Positions 1-7,614 are shown, counted from the first letter of the stretch. The stretch: DNA of 14,914 bases from an uncultured Clostridia bacterium (GCA_937934385.1 CALGZV010000010.1:1-14914); one strand, 5' to 3'. Numbers and translations: made by a program. The notes: generated by a model from the letters alone, not told the origin.

Positions 1-883
1 AGCCCATGATTTGTTTGCCCATACGTGCTTCAATAAGTTCTGATATGCCGTCAAAGGAGCCGCCGCATATAAACAGAATATTTTCAGTGTTGATTTGTAT
101 AAATTCTTGGTTAGGATGCTTACGTCCGCCTTGAGGAGGAACGTTTGATACGGTTCCTTCAAGAATTTTAAGAAGTGCTTGCTGTACTCCTTCTCCCGAG
201 ACATCTCTTGTAATAGACCGATTCTCACTGCGCCTTGATATTTTATCTATTTCATCTATATATATAATTCCTTTTTCAGCGCGTTCAATATCAAAATCTG
301 CAGCTTGGATAAGCCGAAGAAGAATGTTCTCAACATCCTCACCCACGTAACCTGCTTCGGTAAGTGTTGTGGCATCGGCTATTGCAAAAGGAACCCGAAG
401 AGTTTTTGCCAGTGTTTGTGCAAGATAGGTTTTTCCGACTCCGGTAGGCCCAAGCAGAAGTACATTGCTTTTTTGAATTTCTACATCAGGTTTATGAACT
501 TCGCCGGAATTTTTCTGTCCGCGGTTTTTAGAAGAATCCAGTTGCAGAATTCTTTTGTAGTGATTATATACAGCAACCGACAAGGCCTTTTTAGCTTTAT
601 CTTGGCCGATAACATACTCATCAAGAGATTTTTTTATTTGCATCGGCTTGGGAAGTGTTTCAAATGTAAGCGGCTCGTTATCAGGATGATCGTTTGCGGT
701 ATGCTGATTTATATTTCCGAGCTGTTCATCGATAATTTCATTGCATATGTCTATACAATGATCGCATATGAGAATGCCTGTCGGTGACGGAATCATGAAA
801 TTAACCTGATCTTCATTTCTTCCGCAAAAGGAACATATTGCCTTCATATTTCTGTTCGAGCCGGAACGGTTATTATTTGCCAT
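1..883 (-). CDS. clpX: ATP-dependent Clp protease ATP-binding subunit ClpX (3' part beyond window)
   Basis: AAA+ unfoldase that recognises tagged or misfolded proteins and threads them into the ClpP barrel in the cytosol. The gene runs off the left edge, so 294 N-terminal residues of a usual ~420 are visible. Seen in order: a C4 zinc-binding domain (C17, C20, C40, C43), Walker A GPTGVGKT at 145-152, the pore-loop motif GYVG at 178-181, Walker B IIYIDEID at about 206-213, and the ClpX-specific RKH loop at 254-256. No in-frame stop occurs. The ATG at 883 follows an AGAAAGGA-like ribosome binding site. The gene lies 65 nt downstream of clpP with no terminator-like hairpin between them, so co-transcription with clpP is likely. 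The zinc domain and RKH loop separate it from HslU and other Clp ATPases. Confidence 0.98.
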   Translation of the reverse strand, partial: MANNNRSGSNRNMKAICSFCGRNEDQVNFMIPSPTGILICDHCIDICNEIIDEQLGNINQHTANDHPDNEPLTFETLPKPMQIKKSLDEYVIGQDKAKKALSVAVYNHYKRILQLDSSKNRGQKNSGEVHKPDVEIQKSNVLLLGPTGVGKTYLAQTLAKTLRVPFAIADATTLTEAGYVGEDVENILLRLIQAADFDIERAEKGIIYIDEIDKISRRSENRSITRDVSGEGVQQALLKILEGTVSNVPPQGGRKHPNQEFIQINTENILFICGGSFDGISELIEARMGKQIMG

Positions 884-948
884 CTATAAGTTTTCCTTTC
901 TTGCATTAAGCAGTGTAGGATATTCAGTTATATTGAGCTGAGGATAAT

Positions 949-1533
949 TCAAGCGCGTTTTTCATAAACCTTGTCTATCAAACCGTATTCTGCAGCCTGC
1001 TGTGCTGTCATAAAATTATCGCGTTCAGTATCTTGTGCAATAATCTCAACAGGCTTTCCGGTATTTTTTGAGAGAATATTGTTTAGTCTCTCGCGCGTTC
1101 TGATAATATGATCTGCGTGGATCTTTATATCCGAAGCCTGACCTTGCATGCCGCCGAGAGGCTGGTGTATCATGATCTCACTGTTTGGAAGTGCGAAACG
1201 CTTACCTTTGGCACCCGATGAAAGCAGAAATGCTCCCATGCTTGCAGCCATACCTACGCATATGGTCGATACATCGCATTTGATGTAGTTCATGGTATCA
1301 TATATTGCGAATCCTGCGCTTACGGAGCCTCCAGGACTGTTAATATAAAGACTGATATCCTTATCGGGATCCTGTGCTTCCAAAAACAGAAGCTGCGCTA
1401 CTACCAGGGAAGCGGTAACATCGTTGACTTCATCAGAAAGAAAAACAATTCTGTCGTTAAGAAGGCGGGAGTATATATCATATGCACGCTCGCCGCGGTT
1501 TGTCTGTTCAATAACGGTTGGTACTAAAGCCAT
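949..1533 (-). CDS. clpP: ATP-dependent Clp protease proteolytic subunit ClpP
   Basis: Serine peptidase that forms the tetradecameric degradation chamber served by ClpX and other Clp ATPases. The protein is 194 residues, the normal family length. The catalytic triad is visible as S98 in [10 protein letters not shown]123 in MIHQPLGG and D172 in TERD. The oxyanion-region motif [10 protein letters not shown] is at about 65-74. I place the start at the ATG at 1533: the protein then begins [11 protein letters not shown], as ClpPs do, and AGAAAGGA lies 11 nt upstream. An in-frame ATG further up (1647) would add 38 residues with no family similarity, encoded inside the hairpin leader. A probable promoter lies at 1670-1698, so clpP may be transcribed on its own as well as from tig. 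Confidence 0.98.
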   Translation of the reverse strand: MALVPTVIEQTNRGERAYDIYSRLLNDRIVFLSDEVNDVTASLVVAQLLFLEAQDPDKDISLYINSPGGSVSAGFAIYDTMNYIKCDVSTICVGMAASMGAFLLSSGAKGKRFALPNSEIMIHQPLGGMQGQASDIKIHADHIIRTRERLNNILSKNTGKPVEIIAQDTERDNFMTAQQAAEYGLIDKVYEKRA

Positions 1534-1602
1534 AATTATTTCGATCCTTTCTTTGTTTAAGATGTTTTTTTGCTGAATTTTGTAATATTGGTATAAAATA
1601 CG

Positions 1603-1639
1603 TACAGTGAGATAAAGGTTATACCTGTATCTCACTGTA
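1603..1639 (-). promoter_or_regulatory. Long hairpin in the clpP leader (tig terminator or leader regulatory structure)
   Basis: A perfect 12-bp inverted repeat, TACAGTGAGATA at 1603-1614 with TATCTCACTGTA at 1628-1639, encloses a further 4-bp stem (AGGT 1616-1619 / ACCT 1623-1626) with a 3-nt loop. Only one mismatch (1615/1627) interrupts 16 pairs. On the minus strand it is followed by CGTATTTTATAC, a poor U-tract. It lies 129 nt after the tig stop and 70 nt before the clpP ATG, downstream of a probable clpP promoter. It could terminate tig transcripts, protect or regulate the clpP leader, or be a protein-binding site. It does not match CIRCE or the CtsR heptamer. Confidence 0.6.
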
Positions 1640-1657
1640 TTTCGCATGAATTATATA

Positions 1658-1665
1658 GGTATACC
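1658..1665. promoter_or_regulatory. GGTATACC palindrome near the expected clpP transcription start
   Basis: This 8-bp perfect palindrome lies a few bases downstream of the candidate -10 at 1670-1675. The loop end of the nearby hairpin (1616-1626) carries the related sequence AGGTTATACCT. The shared half-sites suggest a possible operator pair, but the motif is short and no regulator can be named. Confidence 0.25.
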
Positions 1666-1669
1666 GCCG

Positions 1670-1698
1670 ATAATGTATGCCACTTGCATTGTAGACAA
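1670..1698 (-). promoter_or_regulatory. Probable sigma-A promoter of clpP
   Basis: On the minus strand TTGTCT (1698-1693) and CATTAT (1675-1670) are separated by exactly 17 nt, each matching 4 of 6 consensus bases. Transcription would start near 1663 and give a leader of about 130 nt that contains the hairpin at 1603-1639. The match is moderate, so read-through from tig remains an alternative. Confidence 0.45.
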
Positions 1699-1767
1699 AG
1701 CGTAGCCGAAATATTCATATTGTTGAAAAATTTGCTAAACTACACACTATGAAGTGACGGCTTATCC

Positions 1768-3210
1768 TCAGTCCTCTTTCTTTTCTGCTGTTTCTGCGGC
1801 AGCGGCTGCTTCCGCTTCTTTTTCAGCTTTTGTTTTTCTTGTTCTCTTCGGCTTTGCAGGCTTTTCTTCTTCCGCTTTTTCAGCTGCATCAGCCTTAGCT
1901 TTTTCCTCAGCAGCAGCCTCTTCTGCCGATTTCTCGGTGATTACAGCATTTGCTTTTACAAAGTCAATAGCTTTGCGCAGAACAATATCTGTGGAAAGTG
2001 TGTCGGCAGCAAGAGCTTCCTTGACTTTTTCAACCTCCATAGAATATTGAGCCGCGAGTTTTTCGTACTCAGCATTTATATCAGCTTCTTCAGCCTTGAT
2101 ATTTTCGATTTCTGCAATTTTTTCAAGTGCAAGTCTGGTTTTGACCTGACGCTCGCCCATAGGGCGGAGCTGAGCGCGCATGTCATCGAGAGAGGCGTTC
2201 ATATACTTAAGATATGTAGCAAGATCAAGTCCCTGGCTGCGGAGTGAGTAGTCGCGTTCACGTACGATATTTTCGACTTCCTCATCTATCATGCACTCAG
2301 GAATATCTGCTGTAAGACCGTCGAGAAGACCGTCAATGAGCTTACCTTCAAGAGCGCCGTTTGCACTGTTTTCATATCTCTCAGCGATCTTTGCTTTTAC
2401 ATCTGCCTTATATTCATCGAGTGTATTGAAATCAGATACATCAACTGCAAAATCATCGTCAAGCTCAGGAAGCTCGGAGAACTGAATTGTATGAAGCACT
2501 ACCTTGAAAACAGCAGGCTTTCCTGCAAGCTCAGCATGACCGTAATTTTCAGGGAATGTAACATTTACATCGAAAGCGTCGTTTACATTATGTCCTACGA
2601 TCTGATCTTCAAATCCGGGGATAAATGTTCCAGAACCGAGTTTGAGACTGTAGTCTTCACCCTTACCGCCGTCGAACTGATTACCGTCAACATAGCCGTC
2701 GAAGTCTATCTTTACGGTATCGCCGTCCTGAGCAGGACGGTCTGTGATCTCAATAAGTCTTGCGTTACGCTCTCTTACACGATTAATTTCTGCATCTACC
2801 ATTTCGTCGGTAACTTCTGTAATGATTTTATCGGCAGCGATGCCCTTATAATCCTTTACCTCAACCTCAGGTTTTACATATACGGTTGCTTTCATGTCAA
2901 CACCCTCATCGCCGATTTCAACGATTTCAAATTCAGGGCGGCTGACAACCTGTGCTGCGGAAGCCTCAAGAGCTTCTGCATATGCATCGGGAAGAAGTGC
3001 GTTTACGGCATCCTCATAGAATACACCCTTGCCGTACATCTTTTCGATGATGCTGCGCGGTGCTTTTCCCTTACGGAAGCCGGGAATATTCATTTTAGTT
3101 ACATTTTTACGGTAAACCTTATTTACCTGTTCGTCGAATGCGGCTCTGTCGATCGAAAACTCAATTTCGATTTTATTCTTTTCTACATCCGTTACTTTCT
3201 TAAAGCCCAT
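1768..3210 (-). CDS. tig: Trigger factor (ribosome-associated chaperone and prolyl isomerase)
   Basis: Binds the ribosome near the exit tunnel, shields nascent chains and isomerises prolyl bonds. The ribosome-docking signature GFRKGKAP is at residues 44-51. An FKBP-type PPIase domain spans about 160-245 (DGDTVKIDFDGYVDG through VVLHTI), followed by the helical C-terminal chaperone domain. At 480 residues it is longer than the usual ~430: residues 427-480 form a low-complexity Ala/Glu/Lys tail with a basic patch KPKRTRKTK. The ATG at 3210 is preceded by GGAGG at 3226-3222, a strong ribosome binding site. The promoter is at 3269-3297. It is first in the tig-clpP-clpX cluster, an arrangement common in bacteria that couples folding with degradation. 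Confidence 0.97.
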   Translation of the reverse strand: MGFKKVTDVEKNKIEIEFSIDRAAFDEQVNKVYRKNVTKMNIPGFRKGKAPRSIIEKMYGKGVFYEDAVNALLPDAYAEALEASAAQVVSRPEFEIVEIGDEGVDMKATVYVKPEVEVKDYKGIAADKIITEVTDEMVDAEINRVRERNARLIEITDRPAQDGDTVKIDFDGYVDGNQFDGGKGEDYSLKLGSGTFIPGFEDQIVGHNVNDAFDVNVTFPENYGHAELAGKPAVFKVVLHTIQFSELPELDDDFAVDVSDFNTLDEYKADVKAKIAERYENSANGALEGKLIDGLLDGLTADIPECMIDEEVENIVRERDYSLRSQGLDLATYLKYMNASLDDMRAQLRPMGERQVKTRLALEKIAEIENIKAEEADINAEYEKLAAQYSMEVEKVKEALAADTLSTDIVLRKAIDFVKANAVITEKSAEEAAAEEKAKADAAEKAEEEKPAKPKRTRKTKAEKEAEAAAAAETAEKKED

Positions 3211-3268
3211 TTTTTATCTTTCCTCCAAATGAAAACATATTTACCTATGTTAACTCAAATTATATACT

Positions 3269-3297
3269 ATTGTACATATTTTTTATCCCAAAGTCAA
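3269..3297 (-). promoter_or_regulatory. Sigma-A promoter of tig
   Basis: On the minus strand TTGACT (3297-3292) and TACAAT (3274-3269) are separated by 17 nt, a 5/6 plus 5/6 match to consensus. Start of transcription is expected near 3262, about 50 nt before the tig ATG. Confidence 0.75.
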
Positions 3298-3300
3298 TAC

Positions 3301-3342
3301 ATACCGTAAAATTATTTTTAAATAATCGCTTAATTTCGGTAT
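3301..3342. repeat. AT-rich nested inverted repeat between the phosphoesterase gene and tig
   Basis: ATACCG (3301-3306) pairs with CGGTAT (3337-3342). Inside, ATTATTT (3311-3317) pairs with AAATAAT (3320-3326). The stem lies between the stop of the phosphoesterase gene and the tig -35 element. It could be a weak terminator for the former or an upstream regulatory site for tig. The inner stem is all A/T and would be unstable. Confidence 0.25.
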
Positions 3343-3377
3343 TTTCAGGTTGGCGGCGCATTATTAAGATGTTTTTA

Positions 3378-4109
3378 TCAGTTTTGGAGCCGTTCTATCT
3401 TCATCGGATAAAAATCGAGATAATCGGCAGACGTTATTGTATACTCGATTCCGTCGCTGAAAAACGACTGCGGCATGTCATAAACATTATGGATATGACC
3501 GTAGTAGCATCTACGTATTCCGTGCTGCCGAAGAACATTTACTATCTCGTCGCATCTGTACCCGCGGTAAATAGGCGGAAAGTGCAGAAAAACAATGATT
3601 TCTTTGCTGATTTCGGAAAGCTCGGCTCTCTTCTCCCCTTCTTCTATGCTCATTCCTATACGTACCGCTTCGCGTGCAACTATCTTTTTATAATCTGCTC
3701 CGACAGGAGCAAGTCCCGGATCGTTGAACCAACCCCGTGAACCGCAAACGATGAAATCGTCTGTCTCAAAAGAATTGTTATAAAGAAAGTCTATGCTTTC
3801 AAGTCTCTGTTCTTCAATAAAGAATCTTCGGAGCTTGCTCATTGTACTCCACCAGTAATCATGATTTCCGCGGCAAAGAAGTTTTTTTCCGGGCAAGCCG
3901 TTCAGAAACTGAAGATCGGAAAGTGCCTGATCGAAGGTCATTGCCCATGAGATATCTCCGCCTATTACTACAGTATCATTGTCGGTGACAAGGTCGCGCC
4001 ACGCGCTTTCAAGTTTTAGCTCGTAATACTGCCATCGGCTTCCAAAAACATCCATCGGCTTGTCGGTGGAAAATGATAAGTGTGTATCGGATATCACAAA
4101 TAATGACAT
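3378..4109 (-). CDS. Calcineurin-like metallophosphoesterase
   Basis: A 243-residue protein with the full metallophosphoesterase metal-ligand set: SDTH with D8 and H10, GGD with D52, GNHD at 81-84, H176 in FLHFPP, and GHIH at 204-207. These residues hold a dinuclear metal centre that hydrolyses phosphoesters. It has no signal peptide or membrane segment, so it should be cytosolic. The sequence resembles the predicted phosphohydrolases of COG1768; the substrate cannot be read from the sequence. The ATG at 4109 follows AGAAAGGA. It lies upstream of tig on the same strand with a 167-nt gap holding the tig promoter, so it is probably a separate transcription unit, divergent from the DUF1540 gene. 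Confidence 0.9.
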   Translation of the reverse strand: MSLFVISDTHLSFSTDKPMDVFGSRWQYYELKLESAWRDLVTDNDTVVIGGDISWAMTFDQALSDLQFLNGLPGKKLLCRGNHDYWWSTMSKLRRFFIEEQRLESIDFLYNNSFETDDFIVCGSRGWFNDPGLAPVGADYKKIVAREAVRIGMSIEEGEKRAELSEISKEIIVFLHFPPIYRGYRCDEIVNVLRQHGIRRCYYGHIHNVYDMPQSFFSDGIEYTITSADYLDFYPMKIERLQN

Positions 4110-4165
4110 TAAAAAACGATCCTTTCTGTGAAGCAGAATTTAAAGATTTGATTTAATCACAAATA

Positions 4166-4199
4166 TTTTGCAGTGTATATGTATTTTTGCACTGTAAAA
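4166..4199. repeat. Inverted repeat in the divergent intergenic region
   Basis: TTTTGCAGTG (4166-4175) and CACTGTAAAA (4190-4199) form a 10-bp inverted repeat with one G-T pair and a 14-nt spacer. It sits between the divergent metallophosphoesterase and DUF1540 genes, where an operator for either could lie. No known regulator motif is recognised. Confidence 0.3.
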
Positions 4200-4218
4200 G
4201 TCCCTGAGTACCGATGTG

Positions 4219-4224
4219 TATAAT
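4219..4224 (+). promoter_or_regulatory. Possible -10 element for the DUF1540 gene
   Basis: A perfect TATAAT lies 82 nt before the start codon. No acceptable -35 is found 16-18 nt upstream, so the promoter is either activator-dependent or uses another sigma factor, or the match is chance in AT-rich DNA. Confidence 0.3.
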
Positions 4225-4305
4225 TCGTTTTTTTGAGGAAAGAATAATTCTGGAAGTTTTAAATCAAACAGAGCTTCAATTTAAAAGTCAAAAGGAGATT
4301 CCGCA

Positions 4306-4500
4306 ATGAGTAATTTTAACGAAAACAACGTTAAGGAAGAAAGCACACGCCGTATAAGAGGCGTATGCTGTGATGTAAAGAATTGTATTCATCATGAGGG
4401 CGAGTGCGACTGCACTGCAAACCGTATTGCCGTAGGACCGAGCTATGCGTCATCCTGCACTGATACCGTTTGTGCGACATTCAAGCAGAAAGGTATCTGA
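4306..4500 (+). CDS. Small Cys-rich DUF1540 protein
   Basis: A 64-residue protein with seven cysteines (21, 22, 27, 34, 36, 51, 56), of which the spacing CDVKNC...GECDC...C...DTVCATF fits the DUF1540 family, a Cys-rich domain of unknown function common in Clostridia. Cys and His residues (H29, H30) could bind a metal or form a disulphide-linked core; this is inference. There is no signal peptide or membrane segment. The ribosome binding site AAAGGAG sits just upstream of the ATG, and a strong intrinsic terminator follows at 4533, so it is a monocistronic gene. It is divergent from the metallophosphoesterase gene and convergent with thrC. Confidence 0.88.
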   Translation: MSNFNENNVKEESTRRIRGVCCDVKNCIHHEGECDCTANRIAVGPSYASSCTDTVCATFKQKGI

Positions 4501-4532
4501 CCGTAACCGCGGATTCGGAGTAATTTACTGCG

Positions 4533-4583
4533 AGAGGCGGCGCATCCGTTTTCGGACACGCCGCTTCTTGTATATACTTTTTT
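4533..4583 (+). terminator. Intrinsic terminator of the DUF1540 gene
   Basis: A 10-bp GC-rich stem (AGAGGCGGCG 4533-4542 with CGCCGCTTCT 4559-4568, one G-T pair) holds an inner TCCG/CGGA stem with a TTTT loop. A T-rich stretch ending in TTTTTT at about 4578-4583 follows. On the minus strand no U-tract follows, so it serves mainly the plus-strand gene rather than the convergent thrC. Confidence 0.85.
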
Positions 4584-4603
4584 AGTCTGTATTAAGATTC
4601 TCG

Positions 4604-6094
4604 TCAACCTATAACTTTTTTAACGCGGTCGAGCATTTCAGAGGGAGCGTAGGATACATTGGGATCAAAGCGGATTTCCTTGCTTCGAAGCTCTGAAAGC
4701 GCTTTCGGAGGAACGGTTCCGGTAAGCTCTGAAAGTGCATCTATGCTGTCAAATTCATCATCAAAGCTTTGACCGGTAAGGGAGCTGTAAACATTTGAAG
4801 CAAATTTATACGGACTTGCTGTTGAAACACAGAGAAGCTTACGCTTTGATCCGCTTTCCGTTATGTATTTTTCGGCGCAGTAAATTCCTACAGCAGTATG
4901 CGGATCGATCAGATATTTGTAATTTTCATAGATACGTCCGATGCATTTACCGGTATTGTCCTCATCGCAGGAGGCGCCGTAGAATATGTTGCTGTTTTTT
5001 GCAAAAATGTCCCCGCTGACGGAATATTTCCCGTCGGATGCGAGTTTGTTCATGCAGTCTGCCGTGACAGGAGCGCCCGCTGTAAAATAGAGAAGTCTTT
5101 CGAGATTTGAGGATATAAGAATATCCATGGAAGGTGACATTGTGGTATAGAAATCGCGGTTGCGGTCATAGCTTCCGGTTTTGAAGAAATCGGTAAGGAT
5201 CTTATTTTTGTTTGACGCGCATATGAGTTTGCCGAGCGGAAGTCCGCAGCGGCGCGCTATATATGCAGCAAAGATATCTCCGAAGTTGCCTGTCGGAACG
5301 CTTACATCTATCGTTTCGCCGAAGCTTACCGTTCCGCTTTTTACCATATCACAGTATGCTGATACATAGTAGACTATCTGAGGAGCGAGACGGCCCCAGT
5401 TGATCGAGTTTGCGCTCGAAAAGAAGTATCCGTGATCATTAAGATATGAGGCTGCTTCGGGATCGGAGAAGATGCGCTTTACCCCGGTTTGTGCATCATC
5501 AAAATTTCCGCGGACAGGGCATATATTTACATTGTTTCCGGTCTGTGTTGACATTTGAAGCTTTTGCACGCGGCTTACTCCGTCTACAGGGTAGAATACC
5601 ATGATTTTTACACGGTCTGCATCGCAGTATCCTTCGAGGGCTGCCTTGCCTGTGTCGCCGGATGTTGCCGTCAGAATAAATGCGTCGCGTTTTTCGCCTG
5701 TTTTTTCAAGCGCTCCTGCGAGAAGCGACGGCATGAGCTGAAGCGCCATGTCTTTGAAGGCGGATGTCGGTCCGTGATAAAGCTCGAGAACAGATATCTG
5801 ATCGTTCAGTTGTACTACGGGGGCAGGGGATTTTGCTGATGTAAAACGTTTATCTGAATATGCTTTTTCGCAGTATGCGGTAAGCTCCTGCTCTGTATAG
5901 TCGCAGAGAAACTTTCCGAGTATTGCTGCGGCGCGCTGAGGATATGTCATATCCATCATTGAGCGAAGCTCCTGCCCGGTAAATTCGGGAAGTGTTTCCG
6001 GGACAAACAAACCGCCGTCCGCCGCGATACCCTGTTTTATTGCCTGTGCTGAGGATACACGCTCCTCGCCGCCTCTTGTGCTGATATATTGCAT
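4604..6094 (-). CDS. thrC: Threonine synthase
   Basis: PLP enzyme that converts O-phosphohomoserine to threonine and phosphate, the last step of threonine synthesis. It is 496 residues, typical of the longer bacterial/fungal-type threonine synthases. Seen: the N-terminal Y-x-STRG region (residues 3-8), the PLP lysine K114 in HGPTSAFKD, the phosphate-binding loop ATSGDTGKA at 143-151, and GNFGD further on. The ATG at 6094 follows AAGGAGAAG. It is the last gene of the minus-strand series, 41 nt after the dipeptidase gene. No leader peptide or T-box-like structure is visible upstream. No homoserine dehydrogenase (hom) or GHMP-type homoserine kinase (thrB) is present in the window, but an ApgM-family protein lies 4 kb upstream on the same strand. 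Confidence 0.97.
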   Translation of the reverse strand: MQYISTRGGEERVSSAQAIKQGIAADGGLFVPETLPEFTGQELRSMMDMTYPQRAAAILGKFLCDYTEQELTAYCEKAYSDKRFTSAKSPAPVVQLNDQISVLELYHGPTSAFKDMALQLMPSLLAGALEKTGEKRDAFILTATSGDTGKAALEGYCDADRVKIMVFYPVDGVSRVQKLQMSTQTGNNVNICPVRGNFDDAQTGVKRIFSDPEAASYLNDHGYFFSSANSINWGRLAPQIVYYVSAYCDMVKSGTVSFGETIDVSVPTGNFGDIFAAYIARRCGLPLGKLICASNKNKILTDFFKTGSYDRNRDFYTTMSPSMDILISSNLERLLYFTAGAPVTADCMNKLASDGKYSVSGDIFAKNSNIFYGASCDEDNTGKCIGRIYENYKYLIDPHTAVGIYCAEKYITESGSKRKLLCVSTASPYKFASNVYSSLTGQSFDDEFDSIDALSELTGTVPPKALSELRSKEIRFDPNVSYAPSEMLDRVKKVIG

Positions 6095-6135
6095 AATTCT
6101 TCTCCTTGGTTTTATATATCCTTATTATTGTTTAT

Positions 6136-7086
6136 CTATAAAATATCCGTCGCGACGGTTTCTGCCTCGCTGAGCGGTTTTATACTGTTTTTTTCAAAAA
6201 AGATTGCAGCGTTATTGTAAAATACGTCGTTTATTTGTGATTCACTGAATCCGCGCTGTGCCATTCTCTGATACAGCCGGGGCAGATCTGCCGCGGACCG
6301 TATACTGTCAGGTAGCGTATCAACACCGTCAAAGTCGCATCCGAGACATACTGAATGTTCTCCGCCAAGACCGAAATAATGTTCGATATGATCTACTATG
6401 TCATCGATACCGCATGAATCATTCTCGGACAGGTGCATTCTGCATAAGCTTATACCTACTATTCCGCTGCTTTGCATCACAGCTTTGAACTGACCGTCGT
6501 AAAGATTTCTCGGATGATCGCATACGCTTCTTGAATTTGAATGCGTCGCGACAAACGGGATTCCCTTTGATGCGGCAACATCGGCAATTTCATCAAATGT
6601 GCGCAGCGACGAATGTGACACATCGGGAATTATTCCGCATTCGATCATATGCTTTACTGCATCTTTGCCGAATGAGGTAAGTCCGCTGTCGGTGTTATAT
6701 GCGCCTCCGAGCGGGTTGTCTCCGCTCCATACGGGAGTTATAAAGCGTACTCCGCAGCGGGCAAGTTTTTCTGAATATCCGACGTCTGTACCGAGTATCG
6801 TTGCATTTTCCACCGAAAGATATGGTGTGACTTTCCCTTCGGTCATAGCTGAAGCACTTCCGGCGACCGACTTGCAAAAAAGCTCTCGGCCTTCTTCCGG
6901 TGACAGATCCGGATGGCAGAATATTGCAAAAACCTGTGCATAACGTTGGTATACCGCTGTTTTTTTGAGCGACACATGTGTACTGCCGTATTCGAGCGGT
7001 TCACCGCGTGCAGTAAGTTCTGTGAGTGTATCGCAGTGCAGGTCAAAATATGAAAGTCCGACATTTTCCGTATCAGAAGAATCCAT
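6136..7086 (-). CDS. Membrane dipeptidase family protein (peptidase M19)
   Basis: Zinc-dependent dipeptidase of the renal dipeptidase (M19) family, 316 residues. Metal ligands of the amidohydrolase-fold site are visible: H17 and D19 in DLHCDT, E93 in SVENA, H158 in DVSHSS, H182 in ATHSNSR, and D251 in GCDFDG. No signal peptide or transmembrane segment is seen, so it is probably cytosolic and cleaves dipeptides, possibly including ones with D-residues as in other family members. An in-frame stop two codons upstream fixes the ATG at 7086; the GGAAGGG ribosome binding site is about 15 nt away, longer than ideal. It lies between yraN (69-nt gap) and thrC (41-nt gap) and is probably co-transcribed with them. 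Confidence 0.93.
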   Translation of the reverse strand: MDSSDTENVGLSYFDLHCDTLTELTARGEPLEYGSTHVSLKKTAVYQRYAQVFAIFCHPDLSPEEGRELFCKSVAGSASAMTEGKVTPYLSVENATILGTDVGYSEKLARCGVRFITPVWSGDNPLGGAYNTDSGLTSFGKDAVKHMIECGIIPDVSHSSLRTFDEIADVAASKGIPFVATHSNSRSVCDHPRNLYDGQFKAVMQSSGIVGISLCRMHLSENDSCGIDDIVDHIEHYFGLGGEHSVCLGCDFDGVDTLPDSIRSAADLPRLYQRMAQRGFSESQINDVFYNNAAIFFEKNSIKPLSEAETVATDIL

Positions 7087-7155
7087 TGATTAAAACCGTA
7101 CCCTTCCGTGCATTTGAATATTCGCACATAATTAAAGAATGTACAGGCAAAGACT

Positions 7156-7614
7156 TTAAATTATCGTAAGACCGTCCGAATCAAATGCGTTCTCGATGTG
7201 ATTGATGGCTGTTACATGTTTGCCGCTCCCGTCAGTATATACTTCAATTACATCGAATCGCGGATAAAGATCGTAAAAATTTGTTTTCAGATATCCGCGT
7301 GCTGCGGCAATAACAGAAGCACGTTTCTTTTTCGTGACTGCTGCCGACGGATTTCCGTATTCAGACGGCGATCTTGTCTTTACCTCTGCAAATACAATAT
7401 ATCGGTCGTTTGATGCGATTATGTCTATTTCATGCTTTCCGAGTCTGTAATTTCGTTCTTCTATATTCCATCCGGCGGACTTCAGAAATTTACATGACGC
7501 ATTTTCTCCGAGCTTTCCAATACGCCTTTTGTGCGCTGCTGCCAATACGTTACTGTCCTTACGGCAGTCATTATGTATAGTCGAAATATTCGGTTTATCG
7601 CCGAAGATCTTCAA
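7156..7614 (-). CDS. yraN: YraN family protein (UPF0102, putative endonuclease)
   Basis: A 152-residue protein with the UPF0102/YraN pattern: GKLGENAS at 33-40, ERNYR at 53-57, HEIDII with E62 and D64, and FAEVKTR with E77 and K79. The E-x-D...E-x-K set is a PD-(D/E)xK nuclease-like site. The biological role of the family is unsettled. The start is the TTG at 7614: the ribosome binding site AAGGAG (7630-7625) precedes it by 10 nt and no ATG is available before the conserved domain. The start lies 21 nt after the rnhB stop with the binding site in between, so translation is probably coupled to rnhB. The N-terminus carries about 30 residues more than the typical ~120-residue family member. Confidence 0.93.
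   Translation of the reverse strand: MKIFGDKPNISTIHNDCRKDSNVLAAAHKRRIGKLGENASCKFLKSAGWNIEERNYRLGKHEIDIIASNDRYIVFAEVKTRSPSEYGNPSAAVTKKKRASVIAAARGYLKTNFYDLYPRFDVIEVYTDGSGKHVTAINHIENAFDSDGLTII

Noticed and set aside
1534..1647. Longer clpP start at 1647
   Set aside because: The 38 extra residues come from the hairpin leader, lack ClpP similarity, and a good ribosome binding site supports ATG 1533.
1534..1767. CIRCE or CtsR operator upstream of clpP
   Set aside because: The inverted repeat is TACAGTGAGATA/TATCTCACTGTA, which does not match CIRCE (TTAGCACTC-N9-GAGTGCTAA) or the CtsR GGTCAAA heptamers.
1754..2050. Plus-strand Ala/Ser-rich open frame
   Set aside because: It is the antisense of the low-complexity tail and C-terminus of tig; the composition is a mirror of the Ala/Lys/Glu codons.
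2491..3309. Long plus-strand open frame
   Set aside because: It lies wholly antisense to tig and its upstream region, has no ribosome binding site, and reads as random Cys/Phe/Tyr-rich sequence.
6095..6135. T-box or leader peptide controlling thrC
   Set aside because: The gap from the dipeptidase gene is only 41 nt and holds no stem-loop or specifier structure.
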